NCBI GenBank assembly: GCA_947002045.1
Contig: CAMQJB010000061.1
Location: 1 to 9,909, forward strand
Direction: 5' to 3'
DNA from: an uncultured Collinsella sp.
GTDB taxonomy: Bacteria > Actinomycetota > Coriobacteriia > Coriobacteriales > Coriobacteriaceae
Length of the DNA: 9,909 bases
Positions 1 to 6,046 of the stretch are shown here, piece after piece. The notes under the pieces were generated by a model that saw only the letters and a program-made list of their open reading frames with translations, did not search any database and was not told the origin of the DNA. How positions within the stretch are numbered: position 1 is the stretch's first letter; every line of letters begins with the position of its first letter. A program made the position numbers and the translations under genes.

Positions 1-150
<150 letters not shown>

Positions 151-2103
151 CTACAGGTTCTTGACACCCATCGCGCGCATGGCGTTCAGGATGGCGATGA
201 TCGCCACGCCCACGTCGCCAAAGACGGCAAGCCACATGTTGGCGATGCCGAGCGCCGCGAGCACCAGGATCAGCAGCTTAATGCCCAGCGCAAAGATGAT
301 GTTCTGCCAAACAATCGTCATGGTCTTGCGCGCCACGCGGATCGCGCGGGAGATGTTGGACGGCTTGTCGTCCATCAGCACCACGTCGGCAGCTTCAATT
401 GCGGCGTCCGAGCCCATGGCGCCCATGGCGATTCCGACGTCGGCGCGCGTGAGCACGGGTGCGTCGTTGATTCCGTCACCGACAAAGGCGAGCTTGCCCT
501 TGCTCGATTCGACTGCCAGCAATGCCTCGACGCGCTCGACCTTATCGCCTGGCATGAGCTGCGCGTGGAACTCGTCGAGCCCCAGCTGCTTGGCCACAGA
601 CGCTGCAACCTCCTCACGGTCGCCCGTGAGCATGACGGTGCGTTTGACGCCGGCAGTGTGCAAGTCGCGAATCGCCTGCTTGGCATCGGCCTTTATGGTG
701 TCGGCAATTACGATATGGCCGGCGTACGTGTCATCGACCAGTACATGGAGGATCGTACCGACGACCTCGCAATTGGGGGCGTCGATACCGGCCGCAGCAA
801 GCATCTTGGCATTGCCGACGATGACGCGCTTGCCGTCGATATTCGCCGTCACGCCATGGCCCGCGTCATTGGTGGAGTCGCTTACGCGTTTGGGATCGAG
901 CTCGCCCTGGAAGGCGGTGCGTACCGACTGCGCGATGGGGTGATCGGAAAACGACTCGGCAAGGGCCGCGACCTCAAGCAGAGACTGCTCGGTATAGCCG
1001 GTCTCGGGGTGTACCGCCACGACCGAAAACGTGCCGTTGGTGAGCGTGCCGGTCTTGTCAAAGACGACGGTATCCACATCGGCGAGCGTCTCGAGGTAGT
1101 TGGAGCCCTTGATGAGAACTCCCAGCTTGGACGCGCCGCCGATGCCACCAAAGAAGCTGAGCGGGACGCTGATCACGAGCGCGCACGGGCAGCTGACGAC
1201 CAGGAAGGTCAGGCCGCGCAGGATCCAGTCGGACCAGGCGCCGGTGACCAAGCCGCCGCCGAGCGCGAGTACCGCGGCCGCGCCGGTGACGGCGGGCGTG
1301 TAGACGCGGGCGAAGCGCGTGATGAAGTTCTCGGTACGCGCCTTCTTTTCGCTGGCGTTTTCTACGAGCTCCAGGACGCGCGCGACGGTGGACTCGCCAA
1401 ATGGCTTGGTGGTGCGCACGTGGATGAGACCCGTCATGTTGATGCAGCCGCTGATGATATCGTCTCCGGTTTTGGCCGGGCGGGGGACCGACTCGCCGGT
1501 AAGGGCGGCGGTATCGAGCTGCGTCTCGCCTTCGACGATGACGCCGTCGATGGGCACGCGCTCGCCGGGCTTGACGACGATGACGGTGCCGACGGCGATG
1601 TCATCGGGAAAGACCTGCTCGAGTGTGCCGTCGAGTTGCTCGACGTTGGCATAATCGGGTGCGATGTCCATCATGGCGCTGATCGACTTGCGGCTCTTGC
1701 CCACGGCGTATGCCTGGAACAGCTCGCCGACCTGGTAGAACAGCATGACAGCGGCGCCTTCGGCCATGTGCGGATCGGTATCGGGGAAGAGCACCATGGC
1801 AAACGCGCCGATGGTCGCGACGGCCATGAGGAAGCTTTCGTCGAAGGCCTTGCCGCGGCGGATGTTGTTGTATGCCTTTTGGAGCACGTCGTAGCCGGCA
1901 ATTAAAAACGGCACGAGGAACAGCACGAAACTGGCGTAGACGTTGCCGGGCTCCCCAAATGCGATAGTGAGAGCTCCGAGCTCGTCGAGGGCATAAACAA
2001 CGGCAAAAATGCCTAGCGCTACCAGGATACGGTTGCGCTTATGCTCAAGGGACTCTTTCTTCTTACGCTTCTTCTTTTTCTTCTTGGGATCGGCGGTTGC
2101 CAT
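151..2103 (-). CDS. Heavy-metal translocating P1B-type ATPase (Zn/Cd/Pb exporter, ZntA/CadA-like)
   Basis: An inner-membrane pump of 650 residues that uses ATP to export divalent soft metals. Visible motifs in order are TGES at 202-205 (actuator), the metal-binding CPC at 305-307 in a transmembrane helix, DKTGTLT at 349-355 with Asp349 as the phosphorylated residue, the HP dipeptide at 388-389, GHG at 415-417, MLTGD at 491-495 and GDGINDAP at 542-549. The last membrane pair carries Lys609 and Asp630, 21 residues apart. This matches the Lys/Asp pair that marks the Zn/Cd/Pb subgroup in ZntA, so copper is unlikely. There is no N-terminal HMA domain. Instead residues 7-16 are almost pure lysine/arginine, and the HMA domain is a separate gene upstream. 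The ATG at 2103 is preceded by GGGAGGA about 8 bases away. An operator-like site lies in the leader at about 2126-2147. Substrate within Zn/Cd/Pb is not decided by sequence. Confidence 0.95.
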   Translation of the reverse strand: MATADPKKKKKKRKKKESLEHKRNRILVALGIFAVVYALDELGALTIAFGEPGNVYASFVLFLVPFLIAGYDVLQKAYNNIRRGKAFDESFLMAVATIGAFAMVLFPDTDPHMAEGAAVMLFYQVGELFQAYAVGKSRKSISAMMDIAPDYANVEQLDGTLEQVFPDDIAVGTVIVVKPGERVPIDGVIVEGETQLDTAALTGESVPRPAKTGDDIISGCINMTGLIHVRTTKPFGESTVARVLELVENASEKKARTENFITRFARVYTPAVTGAAAVLALGGGLVTGAWSDWILRGLTFLVVSCPCALVISVPLSFFGGIGGASKLGVLIKGSNYLETLADVDTVVFDKTGTLTNGTFSVVAVHPETGYTEQSLLEVAALAESFSDHPIAQSVRTAFQGELDPKRVSDSTNDAGHGVTANIDGKRVIVGNAKMLAAAGIDAPNCEVVGTILHVLVDDTYAGHIVIADTIKADAKQAIRDLHTAGVKRTVMLTGDREEVAASVAKQLGLDEFHAQLMPGDKVERVEALLAVESSKGKLAFVGDGINDAPVLTRADVGIAMGAMGSDAAIEAADVVLMDDKPSNISRAIRVARKTMTIVWQNIIFALGIKLLILVLAALGIANMWLAVFGDVGVAIIAILNAMRAMGVKNL

Positions 2104-2125
2104 GATTCAATCCTCCCATTTGAAT

Positions 2126-2147
2126 GTATGAACACTCGCTCATATAA
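2126..2147 (-). promoter_or_regulatory. Third ArsR-family operator copy, upstream of the ATPase
   Basis: On the minus strand this reads ATATGAGCGAGTGTTCATAC. It agrees with the 22-bp arms upstream of the regulator gene at 18 of 22 positions, including ATATGAGCG and TGTTCATA on either side of the variable centre. It lies in the 98-bp gap between the HMA gene and the ATPase gene, about 25 bases from the ATPase start. This suggests a second, metal-controlled entry point for transcription of the pump. I see no convincing -35/-10 pair around it, so it could instead act as a roadblock on read-through from the upstream promoter. Confidence 0.7.
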
Positions 2148-2201
2148 TTTCGCGAGCAAAGGCCGCGGCAAGCGCGACCTTGCAGGTTGGCGTAATCTGG
2201 G

Positions 2202-2420
2202 CTAGAGAATGATCTCGCAGTCCGGCTCGGCGTCGGCGGTAAACTCCACGACGCGGTCGAGGACCTCGTCGAACTCGGCGTCATCGGCCTCGAGCGTTAA
2301 CTTCTGGGTCATAAAGTTGACCGAAACGGACTTGACGCCATCGAGCTTGGCCAGCTCGTCCTGAAGCTTACGCGCGCAGTTGGCGCAGTCGATCTCGTCG
2401 AGCTTGAACTGCTTTTTCAT
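2202..2420 (-). CDS. Free-standing heavy-metal-associated (HMA) domain protein
   Basis: A 72-residue protein the size of a single ferredoxin-like HMA domain. The metal-binding loop is DCANC, with Cys12 and Cys15. An Asp directly before the first Cys resembles the DCxxC loop of ZntA N-terminal domains, whereas copper chaperones usually have MTCxxC. This fits a divalent metal. The start at 2420 is supported by AAAGGA upstream. It lies 63 bp after the ArsR-type gene and 98 bp before the ATPase gene on the same strand. Because that ATPase has no HMA domain of its own, the likely role is to bind cytosolic metal and hand it to the pump, or to sense it. Either role is inference. The C-terminal third is acidic (several Asp/Glu), which is common in such domains. 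Confidence 0.88.
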   Translation of the reverse strand: MKKQFKLDEIDCANCARKLQDELAKLDGVKSVSVNFMTQKLTLEADDAEFDEVLDRVVEFTADAEPDCEIIL

Positions 2421-2483
2421 GGTGGGTTCCTTTCCCCGTTTTTGCGGCTTGGGTGCAGGCCGCGCTGGTACCGTGGTTGGTCG

Positions 2484-2852
2484 CTATTCGCAGATGTGGC
2501 TCATGCCTTGGTTGAGCATGGTGTAGACATGGTCGTCGGCAAGCGAGTAGAGGATGTTGCGCCCGTCGCGTCGGAATTTAACCAGGTGCGACTGCTTGAG
2601 CGTGCGCAGCTGGTGCGACACCGCAGACTGCGAGGTCGCGGTCGCTTCGGCGATGTCGGCCACGCAGAGCTCGCGACCCATGAGGGCATAGAGGATCTTG
2701 ATACGCGTGGTGTCGCTAAAGACCTTGAACAGGTCGGCAAGGTCGTACAGCAGCTCCTCGTCGGGAAGGTCCTCGGGCGAGCAAGTGGTGGGGACGTCGG
2801 GCACGATGCTGGTGTCGATGCCGGACTTCATTTCATCAGCTTGTTCGCTCAT
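2484..2852 (-). CDS. ArsR/SmtB-family metal-sensing transcriptional repressor
   Basis: A 122-residue winged-helix repressor, the first gene of the metal-efflux operon. The dimer/DNA-binding core runs from LADLFKVFSDTTRIKIL (about 38-54) through ELCVADIA (61-68) to the recognition helix SQSAVSHQLRTLK (74-86). The C-terminal helix holds Asp106, His108, His119 and Glu122, with the same spacing (2, 11, 3) as the alpha-5 zinc site of SmtB and ZiaR. Cys63 in ELCV and Cys24 in the N-terminal arm match the cysteines of the second (alpha-3N) site in SmtB, but the second Cys of the CadC-type ELCVC motif is absent. Zinc is therefore the best-supported effector. The ATG at 2852 has GAAAGGA upstream. The gene's promoter contains what look like its own operators, implying autorepression relieved by metal. 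Family assignment is secure; effector identity is inference. Confidence 0.93.
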   Translation of the reverse strand: MSEQADEMKSGIDTSIVPDVPTTCSPEDLPDEELLYDLADLFKVFSDTTRIKILYALMGRELCVADIAEATATSQSAVSHQLRTLKQSHLVKFRRDGRNILYSLADDHVYTMLNQGMSHICE

Positions 2853-2865
2853 TGCAATATCCTTT

Positions 2866-2922
2866 CATATGAACATGCGCTCATATAACTTACTTTCGAG
2901 TATATGAGCGCATGTTCATATG
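2866..2922. repeat. Perfect 22-bp inverted repeat: paired ArsR-family operators
   Basis: The arms at 2866-2887 and 2901-2922 are exact reverse complements over 22 bases, separated by 13 bases. Each arm is itself an imperfect palindrome with core ATATGAACATGCGCTCATAT (9-2-9 symmetry), the size and character of ArsR/SmtB-family operators. Site centres are 35 bp apart. The distal arm fills the spacer between the -35 and -10 of the regulator's promoter. The proximal arm lies in the transcribed leader and ends next to the ribosome binding site. Bound repressor could therefore block both polymerase binding and elongation. A related third copy lies at 2126-2147. Confidence 0.85.
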
Positions 2923-2926
2923 TCAA
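2899..2926 (-). promoter_or_regulatory. Promoter of the metal-efflux operon
   Basis: On the minus strand a perfect -35 hexamer TTGACA (2921-2926) is followed after 16 bases by TATACT (2899-2904), five of six matches to the -10 consensus. Transcription should begin near 2891-2894, giving a leader of about 40 bases before the repressor's ATG. The spacer is almost entirely the distal operator arm, so repressor and polymerase should compete directly. Confidence 0.82.
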
Positions 2927-3033
2927 TATAATTCGTGAAATATATTGCTATCGAATGCTCCCAAAGGCGGCTAAGGGCATCGGTGGGCGCGAATAAGGCC
3001 GCTGATGCCAACGTGGGTACCTTAGCGACGTGC

Positions 3034-3068
3034 AAAAACGGGCCGATATCCACTTGGTTATCGGCCCG
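3034..3068 (-). terminator. Rho-independent terminator of the exonuclease gene
   Basis: Positions 3039-3048 and 3059-3068 form a perfect 10-bp stem (CGGGCCGATA with TATCGGCCCG) around a 10-base loop. On the minus strand the stem is followed directly by TTTTT (3034-3038). It lies about 100 bases past the stop codon of the exonuclease gene. It also insulates that gene from the metal-efflux promoter further along. Confidence 0.85.
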
Positions 3069-3167
3069 CATTGCGTTGCTTGAGAGGGACGCCTCGGCGT
3101 GTCGCTTTTGCGCGGGGCGTTATGGCCCGACGAGTATCGCTCGCGAATGGCGCCTCTGCTTGGCAAT

Positions 3168-4136
3168 CTACTTGGCAAATAGGTTCTTGAGGTTGAACTC
3201 GGCCTGGACGGTACGGAGCATGAGGTCGGTGTCGTCGAGGCCCAGGTGCTGCTCGTTGGCGTCGGCGGCGAGGGTGCCACGGCGGCGCGCCCAGTTCTCG
3301 AGCGCGGCGGGCGCGGACTCGCGGGGGAGCGAGCGCACATCGGCGTCCAGGCTGCGGCAGATCTGGCGCGAGTCGATGACGATGATCTTACCCGCGCGGC
3401 GTGCCTCGGCGTAACCGTCCAAGTGGATCTTGAACCAGCTGTCTTCAAAGGCGGCGTTGTGCGCCATGTACGGGTACTTCTTCATAAGCTTGAGCAGCTG
3501 CTTTTGCAGCTCTTTGTTCTCGCGGAAGGGCGTTTTGCCGTCGATGTCGTCCCAGGTGATGTGGTGGATATTCGACAACGGCACATCCTCGCCGCGGTAG
3601 ATATCGGGCAGGCCGCAGTAGTGCGCCTCGGCGTCGTGCGGGACGGCGTCGCTGGTGAGGTCCATGATCTCCCAGCCCACGTTGATGATATAGCCGCGCT
3701 CGGGTGCGCGGCCGGTGGTCTCGATGTCGATGCCGAGCACCGTGCCCTGAATGGGCTTGCGGGCGTAGGCGACGCCGAGCGCGTCGCGGTCGCCGCGGAT
3801 CTCGCGCATGACGGACGCGGCGGTGCGCTTTTGCATCTTGCCGATGGCAGCGCAGGTGTCGGCGTCGGACAGGCCGCGCGAAAGCGTCGCGGGCGTCACG
3901 TTGCGCAGGCGCGCCTCGCCAATCTGGTCGCACAGGTCGCGGTTGCGGTCGGCTAGGTCGCGCACGGTGGCAAAGTCGAAGCCGGGGTCGTCCTCGGCGG
4001 TAAAGTACTCAGTCTCGAGCACCTTGAGGGCCTCTTCGCCTTTCTGACGCTCGGATTCCATGGCGCCGTGGTCGCCGTAGATAAACATGGGGATAAACGG
4101 CTGGCGCTCGTATTCGAGTGCTTGCGAAACGTTCAT
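3168..4136 (-). CDS. DEDDh-family 3'-5' exonuclease (DnaQ-like fold)
   Basis: A 322-residue protein with an exonuclease domain in its C-terminal 190 residues. The four acidic residues and the histidine of the DEDDh class are visible: Asp137 and Glu139 in IDIETTG, Asp232 after HNAAFED (226-232), then His297 and Asp302 in HLGLDDTD. These coordinate two divalent metals and hydrolyse 3' ends of DNA or RNA. The N-terminal 130 residues match no domain I recognise. They are charged and mostly helical-looking, with an arginine/aspartate-rich stretch around 58-78. I chose the ATG at 4136 because AAGGAG (4143-4148) lies 6 bases upstream. The open frame extends 26 codons further but without support. The gene is monocistronic, ends at a terminator, and is divergent from the permease gene. 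The exact substrate (DNA repair, RNA trimming) cannot be told. Confidence 0.88.
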   Translation of the reverse strand: MNVSQALEYERQPFIPMFIYGDHGAMESERQKGEEALKVLETEYFTAEDDPGFDFATVRDLADRNRDLCDQIGEARLRNVTPATLSRGLSDADTCAAIGKMQKRTAASVMREIRGDRDALGVAYARKPIQGTVLGIDIETTGRAPERGYIINVGWEIMDLTSDAVPHDAEAHYCGLPDIYRGEDVPLSNIHHITWDDIDGKTPFRENKELQKQLLKLMKKYPYMAHNAAFEDSWFKIHLDGYAEARRAGKIIVIDSRQICRSLDADVRSLPRESAPAALENWARRRGTLAADANEQHLGLDDTDLMLRTVQAEFNLKNLFAK

Positions 4137-4142
4137 ATGCTG

Positions 4143-4148
4143 CTCCTT
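4143..4148 (-). promoter_or_regulatory. Ribosome binding site fixing the exonuclease start
   Basis: AAGGAG on the minus strand, 6 bases before the ATG at 4134-4136. It selects this start over an in-frame ATG 78 bases further upstream. Confidence 0.8.
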
Positions 4149-4217
4149 GGACGGGCCGCGTCGCGCGGCTCGGGTTTGTCGAGTTATGGCGAGATGATAG
4201 TTTACCATGGGCAACTA

Positions 4218-4245
4218 TTGGCATCACGCCTAGGACAATTACAAT
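4218..4245 (+). promoter_or_regulatory. Candidate promoter of the His-rich exporter gene
   Basis: TTGGCA at 4218-4223 (five of six matches to the -35 consensus) is followed after 16 bases by TACAAT at 4240-4245 (five of six matches to the -10). The -10 forms the end of the first 16-bp direct repeat described separately. Transcription would start near 4252, giving a leader of roughly 55 bases. Confidence 0.55.
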
Positions 4246-4275
4246 ACCCTAGTTGACCGCTAGGACTTTTACAAT
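4230..4275 (+). repeat. Two 16-bp direct repeats in the divergent control region
   Basis: CTAGGACAATTACAAT (4230-4245) recurs as CTAGGACTTTTACAAT (4260-4275), differing at two bases, with start points exactly 30 bp apart. A third CTAG occurs at 4249-4252, so three copies of this tetranucleotide, which is rare in many bacteria, lie within 34 bp. The first repeat overlaps the proposed -10 and the second lies in the leader. This layout fits an operator pair for an unidentified regulator of the exporter or of the divergent exonuclease gene. Confidence 0.6.
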
Positions 4276-4307
4276 GCTGCCGAAAGACACGAAAGGTTCC
4301 ATCCGTC

Positions 4308-5396
4308 ATGGATTTGCTGATTGATATTCTGCTCGACGCCGGCAAGGACACGTTCTCGCTGGTGCCGTTCTTGTTGGTGACATATCTGGTCCTCGAGACG
4401 CTTGAGCATGTTGCGGGCGACCGCGTTAACGGCGCCATTAAGCGTGCCGGCGCCGCTGGCCCCGTGGTTGGCTCGTTGCTGGGCATGGTGCCGCAGTGCG
4501 GCTTTTCGGCCATGGCGGCAACGCTATACGCCGGTCGCGTCGTGACGCTGGGCACCCTGGTGGCGGTGTTTCTCTCGACCTCCGACGAGATGCTGCCGCT
4601 GCTACTTGCCGAGCAGGTTCCCGTGCAGACTATGGCGATGCTTTTGGCTTCGAAGGCGCTGATCGCGCTGGTCACGGGCTTTATCGTGGATGCTGCCATT
4701 CGCGGCCTGCGTCGCAACGCCCGTGCGCATGTGGCGATTCGCCGTACCGTGTTGGGAACCGCTGTCAATCCGGCGCACGTTAACTGCGCGCATGACGATC
4801 ACAGCGGCGGTGACATCATCGACGAGGTGGCCGAGGCTGGCGTGAGTGCCGATCACATCCATGAGCTGTGCGAGCGCGACCATTGCGGTTGTGATGAAGA
4901 CGAGGACGAGCACGAACATGGACATGTCCACGATCACGGTCATGAGGGCGAGCATGAACACCATCATGGCCATGGTCACTCTCACTCACACGAAGGTGCG
5001 CCCGTCCTGTCGATTATCCGCAGCGCCATCTCGCATACCGTGCAGGTATCGGTATTCATTTTCCTAGTGACGCTGATTCTGGTCGCCGTGCTCGAGACCT
5101 TTGGCGAATCTGCGATCGAGCAGTTCCTGCGTGGCAACGAGACGCTCGCCGTCCTGGGTTCGGCGCTTGTCGGCCTGATCCCCAACTGCTCGGCGAGCGT
5201 GGTCATTACGCAGCTGTATCTGGAAGGCGCACTGCAACTGGCACCGATGCTCGCCGGCACGCTCATTTCCGCCGGCGTGGGCTACCTGGTCCTGTTCCGC
5301 ACCAACCGCAGCGCTCGCGAAAATGCCGTGTTCCTGGTCATGATGTACGTCATCGGCGTGGGCTGGGGCCTCGCCCTATCTGCCTTCGGCCTCTAA
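4308..5396 (+). CDS. Putative Mn/arsenic-type heavy-metal exporter with His-rich loop (ArsP_2-like permease)
   Basis: A 362-residue polytopic membrane protein of the family annotated as putative manganese transporter or arsenic efflux protein. It is built as an inverted or tandem duplication. GMVPQCGFSAMAATLYAGRV (59-78) in the first half corresponds to GLIPNCSASVVITQLYLEGA (289-308) in the second, each with a Pro-x-Cys inside a hydrophobic segment. Between the halves (about 158-230) is a hydrophilic loop with an acidic stretch DEDEDEHEH and 14 histidines between residues 202 and 228, plus Cys160, Cys188, Cys193 and Cys195. Such loops bind Zn, Ni, Co or Mn in cation exporters. The start at 4308 has GAAAGG about 11 bases upstream, a rather long spacing. 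The gene is alone, between a repeat-bearing control region and a strong terminator. Metal specificity is not determined; family membership is from recalled pattern, not a search. Confidence 0.82.
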   Translation: MDLLIDILLDAGKDTFSLVPFLLVTYLVLETLEHVAGDRVNGAIKRAGAAGPVVGSLLGMVPQCGFSAMAATLYAGRVVTLGTLVAVFLSTSDEMLPLLLAEQVPVQTMAMLLASKALIALVTGFIVDAAIRGLRRNARAHVAIRRTVLGTAVNPAHVNCAHDDHSGGDIIDEVAEAGVSADHIHELCERDHCGCDEDEDEHEHGHVHDHGHEGEHEHHHGHGHSHSHEGAPVLSIIRSAISHTVQVSVFIFLVTLILVAVLETFGESAIEQFLRGNETLAVLGSALVGLIPNCSASVVITQLYLEGALQLAPMLAGTLISAGVGYLVLFRTNRSARENAVFLVMMYVIGVGWGLALSAFGL

Positions 5397-5407
5397 GTAG
5401 GCCTAAC

Positions 5408-5482
5408 AAAACGGGCTTCAAAATAGCTATGCACGGCGCCTACACAATGCGGCGACGCATGGCATTTTGAAGCCCGTTTTTT
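5408..5482 (+). terminator. Long hairpin terminator, probably bidirectional
   Basis: A perfect 17-bp stem (5408-5424 with 5464-5480) encloses 39 bases that can pair further: 5426-5432 with 5457-5463 (one G-U), and 5437-5440 with 5451-5454. The plus-strand copy runs straight into TTTTTT (5477-5482), a classic terminator just after the exporter stop codon. On the minus strand the same stem ends in TTTT, so it can also stop transcription arriving from the YaiI-like gene, which ends 82 bases away. The stem is unusually long, so a stable small RNA is an alternative. Confidence 0.85.
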
Positions 5483-5563
5483 GTTGAGCCACGGATCCTG
5501 AGCGCTCACACCGGTCAGAACAAAAAGGCAAATTTCCGGGCATAGCCTAAAAATCTGCCTTGG

Positions 5564-6046
5564 TTAGCGCAGCAGCTCGGTGAGGTTGCGCTTAAAGCGG
5601 GCGCGGTCTTCGCCGGTGAAGGCTGCCGGCCCGCGGGTGCGACCGCCAGCGCGGCGCACCTTCTTTTCTTCGTGGCGAATAAACAGCTGCATGTCGATGG
5701 TCGCCTTGTCGTACACGCGCCCGCGCACGCCGATGGCGGCGGCATCGCGGCCGAGCACCATGCTCGCCAGGCCAATGTCCTGCGTCACGACCACATCGCC
5801 CGCCTGCAGACGCTCGACAATGGCAAAGTCGGCGCTATCGGCGCCCACGCTCACGTCGAGCGTCGTGACCCAAAAGCCGTGTCGTGCGTGCTCGGCATCA
5901 CGTGGATCGTCGCGGCGAATGTGCCGCTCCAGGTTCTGCGTGCTGTTGCCGGCAATCACCACGGCGACGCCCGCCCGCCGTGCACAGTCGATCGACTCGC
6001 GCGTAACCGGGCAGGCGTCGGCATCAATAAACAGCGTCCGCGGCAT
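5564..6046 (-). CDS. UPF0178 (DUF188) family protein, YaiI/YqxD-like
   Basis: A 160-residue soluble protein of the widespread YaiI/YqxD family, close to the usual family length. The N-terminus LFIDADACPV (5-14), with Asp8 and Asp10, and the later GDVVVTQDIGLA segment are the family's hallmark. They resemble the acidic metal site of PIN-like nucleases. The C-terminal half is basic (KKVRRAGGRTRG), compatible with nucleic-acid binding. No activity is established to my knowledge. It is the second gene of a two-gene unit: its ATG begins at the base after the TAG stop of the HdeD-like gene, so translation is probably coupled. A bidirectional hairpin lies downstream. Confidence 0.92.
   Translation of the reverse strand: MPRTLFIDADACPVTRESIDCARRAGVAVVIAGNSTQNLERHIRRDDPRDAEHARHGFWVTTLDVSVGADSADFAIVERLQAGDVVVTQDIGLASMVLGRDAAAIGVRGRVYDKATIDMQLFIRHEEKKVRRAGGRTRGPAAFTGEDRARFKRNLTELLR

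Noticed and set aside
2436..2463. Small GCGGC/GCCGC hairpin between the regulator and HMA genes as a terminator
   Set aside because: Only 5 bp of stem, and the minus strand continues into A residues, not T; termination here would also cut the operon.
2935..3414. A 159-codon plus-strand frame beginning just past the operator pair, a tempting divergent gene
   Set aside because: No ribosome binding site, runs through a minus-strand terminator and far into the exonuclease gene on the other strand, and is Arg/Ser/Ala-rich like other shadow frames.
3246..3956. A 236-codon plus-strand frame within the exonuclease region
   Set aside because: Antisense to an exonuclease with all DEDDh residues; Val/Gly/Ala-rich with no recognisable motif.
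4137..4214. 26-codon N-terminal extension of the exonuclease
   Set aside because: Residues are Arg/Thr-rich without family resemblance, and the ideal AAGGAG lies before the downstream ATG.
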